Source: Clostridium carboxidivorans P7 (GTDB lineage: Bacteria > Bacillota > Clostridia > Clostridiales > Clostridiaceae). From it: a stretch of 64,000 nt of DNA. Location: contig NZ_CP011803.1 in NCBI RefSeq assembly GCF_001038625.1, forward strand, positions 1,302,001 to 1,366,000. Direction: 5' to 3'. Made by a program: the position numbers and the translations under genes. The notes under the pieces are model-generated. The model was not told where the DNA came from. It worked only from the letters and a program-made list of their open reading frames with translations, and ran no database searches. This document shows, piece after piece, positions 26,538 to 35,373 of the stretch (its first letter is position 1; each line of letters begins with the position of its first letter).

Positions 26538-27002
26538 TTTGCAGTCATTGACCATTTATGTAATAAGAAATAAATTTTTTCTAGACTTTTGGTAATGAGA
26601 TGGCTATAATTCAGCTCGAGAGCGTCTATAATTTGTAAATGCTGGAACAAACAAAATCATGTAAAATAATCTCTCATTTGATATACTTTTAATAAAGTAA
26701 AGAAATGGAGGGTTTTATTTTGAAATCCACAATTTAAAAAAAGCTACAAGTTTTTCAAAGTAACTAAATTAGTTTTTTGGAGGTACTAATGGATAAAGTT
26801 ACTCATGAAATGCGTTTAATTCAGAGGACAAATATTGTGCTACAGCCCGTTTATTATTCATTTATGTAGAACCTTTTTAAAAAAATAATGAATAAGTTAA
26901 TCGTCTATATCTTATATTTTTACCAAGTATTATGTTTTGAGTATAATTATTTGATATAATATTAAGTAATAAAAATTATAATTATATAAGGTGGTGCTAA
27001 AT
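26538..27002. other. Gene-free stretch downstream of the defence-like operon
   Basis: 465 bp. It contains a very short ORF with a good ribosome site at about 26705-26739 and the IS66-like remnant at 26789-26869. The last part is the promoter region of the next gene pair. No clear terminator is visible for the operon. Confidence 0.5.
26789..26869 (+). pseudogene. IS66-type TnpA N-terminal remnant
   Basis: A 26-codon frame after a GGAGG site encodes MDKVTHEMRLIQRTNIV, closely like the start of clostridial IS66 accessory protein TnpA (HEMRLxxWTNIV), then stops. Nothing else of the element is seen nearby. The identification rests on memory of the family start, so moderate confidence only. Confidence 0.45.
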
Positions 27003-27248
27003 ATGAAGTGGGAAGAAGTAAAAAAAATTTATCCTAATCAATTTGTTAAACTTCAAATTTTAGAGTGGCACATGGAAGGAAATAAGAAATATATAGATGA
27101 TATGGCTGTTATTAAGGTAATAGAAGATAATAAGGAAGCTACAAAAGAATTAGTAAGGTCAAAAGAAGATGTACTTGTCTATCATACAGGAAATGAAGAT
27201 ATTGTTCTTGAAGTTAGAAATATAAAAGGTTATAGAGGTATAATGTAA
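27003..27248 (+). CDS. Small protein of unknown function paired with an aspartic protease
   Basis: An 81-residue protein beginning MKWEEVKKIYPNQFVKLQIL. I do not recognise a characterised family. ATG 27003 is chosen because GGTGG lies at 26989-26993. Its stop codon shares one base with the start of the retropepsin-like gene, so the two are translationally coupled and probably act together. Composition is soluble and mixed-charge; the C-terminal half (DVLVYHTGNEDIVLEV) looks like beta structure. Confidence 0.7.
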   Translation: MKWEEVKKIYPNQFVKLQILEWHMEGNKKYIDDMAVIKVIEDNKEATKELVRSKEDVLVYHTGNEDIVLEVRNIKGYRGIM

Positions 27249-27637
27249 TGAATATAGAGTTTAGAGACGGATTATTATTTACTTCTGTAGAAATTTTATA
27301 TAAGGGCAATTCAAAACAGATAGATAATATTGTAATAGATACTGGAGCAGCAGAGTCTATAATTTCACCAGATATAGTCGACGATATAGGAATATATGCG
27401 GAATTAGGTGATAGAATTATATCTTTCTATGGCGTGGGAGGCAGTTTGCATAATTCTTTTATAAAAGTTATTAATAACATAAAAATAGGTTCACATAGTA
27501 TTAAAAACTTGGAAATAGATTTTGGAATAATTGACACAAAGGGTGAGATTAATGGACTGCTAGGATTAGATATATTAATGAGAGCAGGGGCTAATATTGA
27601 TTTGAAAAATTTAGTATTAGAACTTAGCGATGAATAG
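27248..27637 (+). CDS. Retropepsin-like aspartic protease
   Basis: A 129-residue protein matching single-lobe retroviral-type aspartic proteases. The catalytic motif is VIDTGAAESIIS (Asp about 29), and the conserved second part GLLGLDILMRAGANIDL is the hydrophobic-Gly motif of the family. A retropepsin of this size must dimerise to form an active site. It lacks a signal peptide, so it should act in the cytoplasm. It overlaps the preceding small gene by one base and ends shortly before a terminator. The target is unknown. Confidence 0.8.
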   Translation: MNIEFRDGLLFTSVEILYKGNSKQIDNIVIDTGAAESIISPDIVDDIGIYAELGDRIISFYGVGGSLHNSFIKVINNIKIGSHSIKNLEIDFGIIDTKGEINGLLGLDILMRAGANIDLKNLVLELSDE

Positions 27638-27680
27638 TTATTTGCCACTGACAAGAAAAAATATAATCAGCATAATTTTA

Positions 27681-27726
27681 AAAAGATAGTAAGTACCTTC
27701 TTCTAAGGCTTTGCTATCTTTTTTTA
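27681..27726 (+). terminator. Terminator after the retropepsin pair
   Basis: AAAGATAG (27682-27689) pairs with CTATCTTT (27714-27721) with an inner CCTT/AAGG stem, followed by a T run. Confidence 0.75.
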
Positions 27727-27747
27727 TGACAATAATTCAAGCTGAGT

Positions 27748-27784
27748 AATTTCATCTTAAGTCAAATAAACTTAAGATGAAATT
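27748..27784. promoter_or_regulatory. Perfect 15-bp inverted repeat upstream of the Bce-type operon
   Basis: The arms 27748-27762 and 27770-27784 (core ATCTTAAG/CTTAAGAT) are perfect, with a seven-base spacer. No T run follows on either strand, so an operator is more likely than a terminator. The natural candidate binder is the response regulator encoded at 32800. Confidence 0.5.
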
Positions 27785-27903
27785 AAGATCATTTTAAATC
27801 CACCTTAAACTCATACATATACAATCTAACTGTAGTCAAATTTAGGAGACTAAAGGATTGATAATCCTTTAGCACAATATGAGGAATACAGGAGGAAATT
27901 TCT

Positions 27904-28671
27904 ATGAATATAATGGAAGTTAGAGATGTAAAAAAAGAGTATGGTTCAAAAAATGGAGGAAGTAAATCAAATGCACTAAATGGAGTGAGCTTTTCTGTTC
28001 AAAAGGGTGAATTTCTTGGAATTATGGGGCCTTCAGGAGCAGGTAAGTCCACATTGTTAAATGTAATATCAACCATTGATAGTCCAACATCAGGAACAAT
28101 TACGCTTGGAGGAAAAAGTTTTTTAAAGCTTAATGAAGATGAATTATCAATGTTTAGAAGAAAGCAGCTTGGATTTATTTTTCAAGACTACAATCTTCTT
28201 GATACTTTAACCTTAAAAGAAAATATTATTTTACCACTTTCTTTATCTAAGGTAAATGTGGCGTCCATGGAAGAAAAATTAAAAAAAATTAGTGAAATCT
28301 TGAATATTGGAAACATATTAGGAAAATATCCTTATGAAGTTTCAGGAGGTCAGAAGCAAAGAGCTGCAGCTGCAAGAGCTATAATAACTGATCCAGAAAT
28401 AGTCTTTGCAGATGAGCCTACAGGAGCACTGGATTCAAAATCTTCAACAGAGCTTTTAAATAACCTTTCTTTATTAAATAAGGATAATGAAGCAACAATT
28501 GTTATGGTAACTCATGATGCATTTGCAGCAAGTTACTGTGACAGAATTATATTTATAAAGGATGGAATGCTTGATACTGAGATTGAGAAAACAGGAAGTA
28601 GAAAAGATTTCTACAATGAAATATTAAGAACCCTTTCTATTGTAGGAGGTACTGAAAGTGAGCTTGCTTAA
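27904..28671 (+). CDS. Bce-type ABC transporter ATPase
   Basis: A 255-residue ATPase of the MacB/BceA class: Walker A GPSGAGKST (about residues 39-47), Q loop LGFIFQDYNLLD, signature VSGGQKQR, Walker B VFADEPTGALDSKS and switch His in VMVTHDAF. In Firmicutes such ATPases serve FtsX-like permeases that sense or detoxify cell-wall-active peptides. AGGAGG precedes the ATG. Its stop lies inside the start region of the first permease gene (14-base overlap), and a second permease, a response regulator and a kinase follow. Confidence 0.92.
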   Translation: MNIMEVRDVKKEYGSKNGGSKSNALNGVSFSVQKGEFLGIMGPSGAGKSTLLNVISTIDSPTSGTITLGGKSFLKLNEDELSMFRRKQLGFIFQDYNLLDTLTLKENIILPLSLSKVNVASMEEKLKKISEILNIGNILGKYPYEVSGGQKQRAAAARAIITDPEIVFADEPTGALDSKSSTELLNNLSLLNKDNEATIVMVTHDAFAASYCDRIIFIKDGMLDTEIEKTGSRKDFYNEILRTLSIVGGTESELA

Positions 28672-30622
28672 TCTTGGAATAAACAATGTTAAACACAATT
28701 TTAAAAGTTATGTTTCTTATTTTATTAGTACTGCATTTTCTGTTTTCATACTTTTTGTGTTTTTTTCTATTTATTTCAATAAGCAAATGGAAAGTTATAG
28801 TAGTGGAAGGTTAAAATTATATACTGTATTTAAAGTTGCTTCAATTATAGTAATAATTTTTTCAGCTCTTTTTATTTGGTATGCTAACAGTTTTTTTATA
28901 AAAAGTAGAAAAAAGGAAATGGCTATATATTCCATTGTTGGCATGAAAAAAAGAGAAATAGGAGTTCTCTTATTTTGTGAAAATATGTTTCTTGGAGTAT
29001 TAGCAATAATTATAGGGGTACCATTAGGTGCTATAGCTTCAAAATTTCTTTTTCAGCTTCTTGTTAATATGATGAAAACTAGTGTTGTTGCATACTTTAC
29101 TTTAGACATAAGGGCAGTAATTGCTACAACTATAATATTTATGGCTTTATTCGTATTTAATTCAATTAAGGCGTATAGGGTAATATATAAATTTAGCCTT
29201 ATTGAACTTTTACACGCAGACAAGGAAGCTGAAAAGGTGCCTGAAGGTTCAAAAGTAAAGGCACTAATATCTATCGTTATGATTTTGCTTGGATATTTTA
29301 TTGCTTCCACTAAAATTCTTCAAGGTGGAAGTAAAATGATGTATTTTGCAATTCTTGTATTGATATTGGTAATTTCAGGAACATATATTTTGTTTAATAA
29401 TTTTATTATAGTAATGCTTAATAAGCTTAAAAAAAATAAAAAATTGTATTATAAAGGAGAAAATCTTATAAGCATTTCTCAGATACTATATAGGATAAAA
29501 GCAAATTCTAACATTCTTGCCACTATAGCGATAGTGTCAGCGGTTGCACTTACTGCAATAGGTTTCACATTTAGTTTTTATACAACTTTGCAAAAAACGC
29601 CTTCGTATATATCACCTTTTTCATTAATGTATAAAGGTGGAGATGAAGATTTAAACAATAAAGTAGAACAAATAATAAATAAGCACGGTGAAGTAAAGGT
29701 TACTCACAAGTCAGATATAGAACTGATTAATGTGAAATCACTTACGTCAAAGTATAAGGGACCTTATGGTGTGGATTTAAAGGCACCTTTTGATGCATAT
29801 ATAATGTCTAAAAGTGAATATAACGAAATTATGAATAATTCGGAAATGAGCAGGACTAATTCCGTTGATGGCTTTCAGGTAGTTAAAGGTTTAAACTTTA
29901 CAAATGATAATCAGTGCTTTTTTATTGAGGTTACTAATGAAAGTCAACATGGAAGGCTTAAAGGAGAGAAAGTCAGTGTTCAAGACATTAGTAATAAATT
30001 TAATTTAAATATTGTAGATTCTGATGGTAAGGGTGTTGTGGGAAAAAATTTTGCAAAAACCATGATTGTTGTTACAGATAATACGTTCAATAAATTACTT
30101 AATAGCAATAAAGATAATACTACTAAAATAAGAGGATATATGTTAGATAATCCTCTAAATTCTGAGAAGCTTGTTTCTGAATTAAGTCATGTAATTACTA
30201 AGGATAGATACTTTGATTCATTCTATGATGCCTATAGTATTTCTTATAGATTATATGGATGTTATGTGTTTATTGGTGCGTTTCTTGGAATTTTATTTAT
30301 ACTTTCAACAGGTAGTATACTTTACTATAAACAACTTATGGAAGCATATGAGGATAAGGAAAGATACAGTATATTGAAAAAAATAGGTGTTAGTAAGAAG
30401 GAAAAAAGACATACTGTTGTTAAGCAACTTGCACTAATATTTGGATTGCCTGTTTTAGTGAGTTTGTTTCACAGTATTGCAGCTTTATATATATTTATTG
30501 CCTATGCCAGCGAAGCTAAAATTATCGTAGAATGTGTTGGGGGAGTAGTATTAGTTTATATTGCAATTTATTTATGCTATTATATGATTTCGGTTAAATC
30601 ATATATGAAAATCATCAAGTGA
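28658..30622 (+). CDS. Bce-type FtsX-like permease, first copy
   Basis: A 654-residue permease with ten predicted helices: helix 1 near residue 20, a block of helices to about residue 300, a large extracytoplasmic domain (about 310-530) and three C-terminal helices. This is the BceB layout. The GTG start overlaps the ATPase gene and follows GGAGGTACTGAAA. The start region is nearly identical in DNA to that of the next permease gene, showing that the two arose by duplication. With the ATPase it likely removes or senses peptide antibiotics that bind cell-wall lipid intermediates; the actual ligand is unknown. Confidence 0.88.
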   Translation: MSLLNLGINNVKHNFKSYVSYFISTAFSVFILFVFFSIYFNKQMESYSSGRLKLYTVFKVASIIVIIFSALFIWYANSFFIKSRKKEMAIYSIVGMKKREIGVLLFCENMFLGVLAIIIGVPLGAIASKFLFQLLVNMMKTSVVAYFTLDIRAVIATTIIFMALFVFNSIKAYRVIYKFSLIELLHADKEAEKVPEGSKVKALISIVMILLGYFIASTKILQGGSKMMYFAILVLILVISGTYILFNNFIIVMLNKLKKNKKLYYKGENLISISQILYRIKANSNILATIAIVSAVALTAIGFTFSFYTTLQKTPSYISPFSLMYKGGDEDLNNKVEQIINKHGEVKVTHKSDIELINVKSLTSKYKGPYGVDLKAPFDAYIMSKSEYNEIMNNSEMSRTNSVDGFQVVKGLNFTNDNQCFFIEVTNESQHGRLKGEKVSVQDISNKFNLNIVDSDGKGVVGKNFAKTMIVVTDNTFNKLLNSNKDNTTKIRGYMLDNPLNSEKLVSELSHVITKDRYFDSFYDAYSISYRLYGCYVFIGAFLGILFILSTGSILYYKQLMEAYEDKERYSILKKIGVSKKEKRHTVVKQLALIFGLPVLVSLFHSIAALYIFIAYASEAKIIVECVGGVVLVYIAIYLCYYMISVKSYMKIIK

Positions 30623-30644
30623 TTCTTATATTCATATGGAGTTT
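30615..30644 (+). repeat. Conserved post-stop motif, copy 2
   Basis: It starts TCAAGTGATTCTTA at the end of the first permease gene and matches the segment at 19199-19228 at about 25 of 30 positions, including the terminal TGGAGTTT. Confidence 0.5.
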
Positions 30645-30742
30645 CATACAAAGAATGGTGGGGGTAGCAATGGGATAGAAAGTGCTTAAAAGCAGAAAGT
30701 AACTAGACACCATATCTTTAAATATAATAGGAGGTACTGAAA

Positions 30743-32725
30743 GTGACACTATTTAATCTTGGAATAAACAATGTTAAACACAATTTTAAAAATTATGTTT
30801 CTTATTTTATAAGTACATTAACTTCAATTTTCATTCTCATGATATTTTATTCTATGTATTATAGTAAACAAATACATTCATTTAGTTCAGATAAAGTTAA
30901 GGTTGGAGCTATTTTTAAAGCGGCAGCTTTTGTAGTTATAATATTTTCAGCCATTTTCATAGGTTATGCTAATAGCTTTTTTATAAAAAATAAAAAGAAA
31001 GAAGTTGCTATTTATTCAATGCTTGGTATGAAGAAGAAAGAAATAGGAACACTGATGTTCTTTGAAAATATCTTTCTAGGGATATTAGCCTTAATTGTTG
31101 GTGTACCCTTAGGAGCATTTACCTCCAGGTTCTTCTTAAAAATACTTAATGTATGCATGAAATCAAACAAGCCTATACAGTATACTTTTGATATTAGATC
31201 TATATTAATGACAATTCTTGTTTTTATGATTATATTTTTGTTAAACTCCATAAAAGCTTACAGGATAATATATAAGTTTAGACTTATAGAGCTTATACAT
31301 GCGGCTAAGGAAGGAGAGAAGAAACCTAAATTTTCTAAGGTTCTAGCATTATTATCATTAATAATGGTGATTAGCGGATATATTGGTGTATTAAAAATGA
31401 ATTTGGAGTCTGGTGGAGCCCAAATGCTGTACAAAGGTCTCCTTATAACGCTGCTTGTTATTGCAGGAACTTATATATTGTTCAACAATTTCATAATTTA
31501 TATCTTTAAGCTATTTGAGAAAAATAAAAAAGCTTATTATAAGGGAGAAAATCTAATAGGAGTATCTCAAATAATCTACAGAATTAAAGGAAATTCTAAT
31601 CTTCTGGCAACTATAGCGGTTGTATCTGCTGTTGCTATTACCGCATTATGTTTTACATTTAGTCTTAATTTGACACTTGATAAAATTGCACCAAGTGGAT
31701 GTCCTTTTTCAATAATGTATCAAAGCGGCAGTGAAGGATTAAATAAAAAAGTTGAAGCTGTTATTAATAATCATAAAGAAATTAAAACAACTTATAAAAC
31801 AGATATTGTAATGATAAATGGAAGTGGGCTTACACAAAAATATAAGGGTCCATTTGAGAAAGATTTAAAGGCTCCTTTTGATATGTTTATAATGTCTGCA
31901 TCTGAATACAAGGATATTGTAAATAATTCAGGTTTTAATGATGGTACAGATGTTGTTGATAGAGCTAAGGACATTAAAATTAACAAAGAAAATCAATGCT
32001 TTTTCATTGAAGTAAGTAATTCACTTGAAGCAAGAGGAAGACTTGCGGGTGATGAACTTAATGCAACTATTGGAGGGAAAGCCTATAAAGTTGATATCTC
32101 CGACTCAAGTAAGAAATGCGTTTTAGGAGTTAAATTTCAAAAAACAACTATAGTAGTACCAGATACATTTTTTAATAAGCTTTTAAATGATAATAAAAAT
32201 AATACAACTGTTATAAGAGCATATAATTTTGATAATGTATTAAAAAGTGGAAGTGTTGTTGCAGAAGTTTCACAAATGATGCCAAAAGGCAGAATTTTTT
32301 CTTCTTACTATGACATGTATACTGAGGTTCATACTTTGTATGGAAGCTATGTGTTTATAGGTGCATTCCTAGGTATTCTCTTTGTTGTTTCCACTGGAAG
32401 TATAATGTATTATAAGCAATTAACAGAAGCCTATGAAGATAAGAATAGATACTCTGTACTTTCAAAAATAGGTTTAACTAAAAAAGAGACTTTAAGAATT
32501 ATATCAAAGCAATTGGGATTCATTTTTGTAATGCCACTTCTATTTGGTATTCTTCATAGTATATTTCCACTTATAGCCTATATGAAATATCTCTGCGGCT
32601 TTTCAATAACACAGCTGGAATGGATGGGTATGACAATGGGAGTATATGCAGTAATTTATTTATGTTTTTATCTTCTTTCTGTTAAATCTTATATGAAAAT
32701 TATAACAAAAAATGTTGTATACTAA
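30743..32725 (+). CDS. Bce-type FtsX-like permease, second copy
   Basis: A 660-residue paralogue of the preceding permease with the same ten-helix BceB layout and large external domain. The first 15 codons and the upstream GGAGGTACTGAAAGTGA are almost unchanged between copies, while the external domains have diverged, especially after residue 350. It starts with GTG at 30743. The two proteins may form a heteromeric transporter with the single ATPase or handle different ligands. A 120-bp spacer with the conserved post-stop motif separates the copies. Confidence 0.88.
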   Translation: MTLFNLGINNVKHNFKNYVSYFISTLTSIFILMIFYSMYYSKQIHSFSSDKVKVGAIFKAAAFVVIIFSAIFIGYANSFFIKNKKKEVAIYSMLGMKKKEIGTLMFFENIFLGILALIVGVPLGAFTSRFFLKILNVCMKSNKPIQYTFDIRSILMTILVFMIIFLLNSIKAYRIIYKFRLIELIHAAKEGEKKPKFSKVLALLSLIMVISGYIGVLKMNLESGGAQMLYKGLLITLLVIAGTYILFNNFIIYIFKLFEKNKKAYYKGENLIGVSQIIYRIKGNSNLLATIAVVSAVAITALCFTFSLNLTLDKIAPSGCPFSIMYQSGSEGLNKKVEAVINNHKEIKTTYKTDIVMINGSGLTQKYKGPFEKDLKAPFDMFIMSASEYKDIVNNSGFNDGTDVVDRAKDIKINKENQCFFIEVSNSLEARGRLAGDELNATIGGKAYKVDISDSSKKCVLGVKFQKTTIVVPDTFFNKLLNDNKNNTTVIRAYNFDNVLKSGSVVAEVSQMMPKGRIFSSYYDMYTEVHTLYGSYVFIGAFLGILFVVSTGSIMYYKQLTEAYEDKNRYSVLSKIGLTKKETLRIISKQLGFIFVMPLLFGILHSIFPLIAYMKYLCGFSITQLEWMGMTMGVYAVIYLCFYLLSVKSYMKIITKNVVY

Positions 32726-32740
32726 ATATATAATTTAAAA

Positions 32741-32777
32741 ATTAGATTCCAAGTTAATAGAATGCTTGGAATCTAAT
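32741..32777. promoter_or_regulatory. 13-bp perfect inverted repeat before the response regulator gene
   Basis: ATTAGATTCCAAG (32741-32753) and CTTGGAATCTAAT (32765-32777) with an 11-base loop. No T tract follows. It could be an attenuating or processing hairpin that lowers regulator and kinase expression relative to the transporter, or a binding site. Confidence 0.5.
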
Positions 32778-32799
32778 GATATAAAGAGGTGTTTTGGGA

Positions 32800-33528
32800 G
32801 TGAATTTAGTAAACAATGCAGATAAAAAAATATTACTTATAGATGATGAAGAAGATATAACAGACTTAATAGAAGATATTTTGTTAAAGGAAGGCTTTAA
32901 GAATATCAAAAAAGCTCACTGTGGTTTAGATGGTATAAAGATATGTGAGGATGAAAAGCCTGATATAGTAGTGCTGGATATAATGCTTCCAGATATTGAT
33001 GGAATAGAGGTATGCAAAAAAATAAGGCAGTTTTCTTACTGTCCAATTTTATTTTTATCTGCAAAGAATAGTGATGTTGATAAAATCGTTGGGTTGAGCA
33101 TGGGTGGAGATGATTATGTTACTAAACCTTTTAGTCCAAAGGAAATTGCCTTTCGTATTAAGGCACAGTTTAGGAGACAGCAGTATGATGGTATAAAGGA
33201 AGTAAGTGATAATAAAAATGAGAATATAAAAATTAGTAACATTAATATTGATAAGCTGCACAGCCAGGTATATAAAGAGGATATAGAGGTAAAGCTTACA
33301 GCAAAAGAATACAAGCTTCTTTTATACTTAGCAGAAAACTCTAACAAAATAGTTAATAAGGAAAGATTATGTGAAGTAGTATGGGGAGATGATTATATTG
33401 GATATGATAATACAATTTCTGTTCACATAAGACATTTAAGAGAAAAGCTTGAGAAGAATCCTTCTAAACCAGAAATTATAGTTACTGTAATAGGACTTGG
33501 GTACAAGCTTGTAAAAGGGAATGAATAG
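32800..33528 (+). CDS. OmpR-family response regulator of the Bce-type module
   Basis: About 242 residues. The receiver domain has LLIDDEEDI, the phosphoacceptor in VVLDIMLPD, LSAKN and the Lys in VTKPFSP. The C-terminal winged helix has VKLTAKEYKLLLYLAEN and ends GLGYKLVKG. GTG at 32800 is preferred over the TTG at 32794 because GAGGTG lies eight bases before it. It overlaps the start region of the kinase gene, so the two form a clear pair. It probably activates the transporter operon through the inverted repeat at 27748 or a similar site. Confidence 0.9.
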   Translation: MNLVNNADKKILLIDDEEDITDLIEDILLKEGFKNIKKAHCGLDGIKICEDEKPDIVVLDIMLPDIDGIEVCKKIRQFSYCPILFLSAKNSDVDKIVGLSMGGDDYVTKPFSPKEIAFRIKAQFRRQQYDGIKEVSDNKNENIKISNINIDKLHSQVYKEDIEVKLTAKEYKLLLYLAENSNKIVNKERLCEVVWGDDYIGYDNTISVHIRHLREKLEKNPSKPEIIVTVIGLGYKLVKGNE

Positions 33529-33529
33529 A

Positions 33530-34924
33530 ATGAAAAAATCAGGATATAAAATAATATTTAACTTATATTTTAAATTTTTTATTGGTCTTCTTATTTTAAT
33601 TTCAATTTTTATGGGAATAGTATTGTATATATTAAATGTTAATATGTATAGTGAAAACAGTTATGCTAACTGGAGCAGCTGGCCTGGATACTTTACATCA
33701 AATTTCTATAAAAAAATTAGTTTTGAAGAAGGCAAACCAAGGCTTACAGATTCAGCAGTAAGTCAATTGAAGGAGTACAAGCTTTCTTTTCAAATTGTTG
33801 ATAAAAATGGAGATGCAGCGTTAGAATATAATGAACCTAAAGGAGCTTTAAAACACTATTCTCCAATAGATATAGTTCAATTGTACAAAAATGGATACAG
33901 TTCAGGGAATTATACTATGTTCGTTGGAAGTGTTAATAACAGAGGAGAAAAATGGACGTATATTATAGGTTTTCCTGCGAAAATATCGAAAATTACTATG
34001 TATGTGAATTATGATAAGTTTTCGAAGATTAAGTTTATTATATTAAGTTTATTTATATTACTTATACTTCTTGTTGCAGTTTATGGTATATGGATGAATC
34101 ATATATTATCTAATATAACAACAGGTATAAAAAGACTTGCTTCAAATGATTATATTCCTATGAAGGAAGAAGGAATGTATAAGAATGTGATTTACAGCCT
34201 TAATATTTTAGATAGTAAACTTAAAGCTAGTGAGGAAGAGAGAAAAAGAAATCAAACTTTGAGAGAAGAATGGATAGCTAATATTTCTCACGATTTAAAA
34301 ACTCCATTATCACCAATAAAAGGATATGCAGAAATATTAACTGATTCTAAATATGATGTTAGCCTTTTAGATGTAAAAAAGTATGGAGAAGTAATACTTA
34401 GAAATGCAGAAAATGTGGAGGATATAGTTGAAAATTTGAATTTTACATATCAATTAAAAAATGGAATGCTTCCTATAAATCGCAGTGAGGAAAATTTAGT
34501 GCGTTTGTTAAAGGAAGTAATTATAAACATATTGAACCATCCTAAATATGAAGAAAGAAATATTATCTTTAATTGTATAGAAGACAGGATAAACTTTAAT
34601 TTTGATAATACACTTTTGAGAAGAGCTTTTACAAATTTGCTATATAATTCAGTAATTCATAATGCTCCAGATACTATAATAAAAGTTTCTGTAAGACAAG
34701 AGGACAAAATATATATAACCATAGAGGATAATGGAAAGGGTATGTCAGAAGAAGAAGTGAAAAAGCTTTTTGAAAGATATTATAGGGGTACAAAAAGTTC
34801 GGTAAGTGTTAAAGGTTCAGGTCTTGGAATGGCAATTGCAAAGCAAATAATAGAGGCACATGGTGGAAAAATTAATGTTAAAAGCAAACAGAATTTCGGT
34901 ACATGCATACAGATTGAGTTGTAA
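33530..34924 (+). CDS. Sensor histidine kinase with large external domain
   Basis: About 464 residues: helix 1 (about 11-33), an external domain of about 130 residues, helix 2 (about 172-195), an H box ANISHDLKTPLSPIKGYAEI, an N box TNLLYNSVIHNA, DNGKGM and a G2 box GSGLGMAIAKQI. ATG 33530 is favoured by AAGGGA at 33515-33520. Bce-type kinases normally have almost no external loop, so this kinase may sense its own ligand. It is the last gene of the module and is followed by a terminator. Confidence 0.88.
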   Translation: MKKSGYKIIFNLYFKFFIGLLILISIFMGIVLYILNVNMYSENSYANWSSWPGYFTSNFYKKISFEEGKPRLTDSAVSQLKEYKLSFQIVDKNGDAALEYNEPKGALKHYSPIDIVQLYKNGYSSGNYTMFVGSVNNRGEKWTYIIGFPAKISKITMYVNYDKFSKIKFIILSLFILLILLVAVYGIWMNHILSNITTGIKRLASNDYIPMKEEGMYKNVIYSLNILDSKLKASEEERKRNQTLREEWIANISHDLKTPLSPIKGYAEILTDSKYDVSLLDVKKYGEVILRNAENVEDIVENLNFTYQLKNGMLPINRSEENLVRLLKEVIINILNHPKYEERNIIFNCIEDRINFNFDNTLLRRAFTNLLYNSVIHNAPDTIIKVSVRQEDKIYITIEDNGKGMSEEEVKKLFERYYRGTKSSVSVKGSGLGMAIAKQIIEAHGGKINVKSKQNFGTCIQIEL

Positions 34925-34937
34925 GCTGATTAAAAAT

Positions 34938-34975
34938 ATGAATGAAGGATCATGATTGTATGATTCTTCATTCAT
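34938..34975. terminator. Bidirectional terminator
   Basis: A 16-bp stem with one G-U pair (34938-34953 with 34960-34975) lies between the kinase gene and the convergent VOC gene. Confidence 0.75.
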
Positions 34976-34995
34976 TTCAAGTAAGGTTTATAGGA

Positions 34996-35373
34996 TTATT
35001 TTATTACCCAGTTAAGATTGGCTTTATGTTCAACATATTCAACTATTGTACCGTCAAAATGTTTTACAGTCATATTCATTCCTGAGGGTACTATTTTTAA
35101 ATCTCTAATAATAGCAGCACCATTATTTAATAAAAATTCTTTAAATTCAGTAATAGAGTCAACTAAAAATGTTGCTTGAGTGTCTTTAAATGGCTTTAAT
35201 GCTTCATCAGAACCACTTATTATTAAAATATTTCCAACTGTAGCTAATTCTAAGCTTGCTTCAGAATATTTAAATATATTGCTGCATTTTTCATTTAAGA
35301 TTTTTTCATAAAACTTTATTGCTTTTTCCATGTCATTTACATAGAAACGATTTAAAACTTTTTTTATTTCCAT
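34996..35373 (-). CDS. VOC family (glyoxalase/dioxygenase-like) protein
   Basis: A 125-residue protein with one vicinal-oxygen-chelate domain: start KKVLNRFYVNDMEKAIKFYEKIL and a closing metal-side segment FDGTIVEYVEH. Proteins of this size include glyoxalases, bleomycin-type resistance proteins and uncharacterised enzymes; the typical N-terminal metal His is not obvious. AAGGAG precedes the ATG at 35373. It is transcribed divergently from an HxlR-type regulator gene that would be its natural controller but is frameshifted here. Confidence 0.8.
   Translation of the reverse strand: MEIKKVLNRFYVNDMEKAIKFYEKILNEKCSNIFKYSEASLELATVGNILIISGSDEALKPFKDTQATFLVDSITEFKEFLLNNGAAIIRDLKIVPSGMNMTVKHFDGTIVEYVEHKANLNWVIK

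Noticed and set aside
27748-27784. Inverted repeat as a transcription terminator
   Set aside because: Neither strand has a T run after the stem, and a proper terminator for the upstream genes already lies at 27681-27726.
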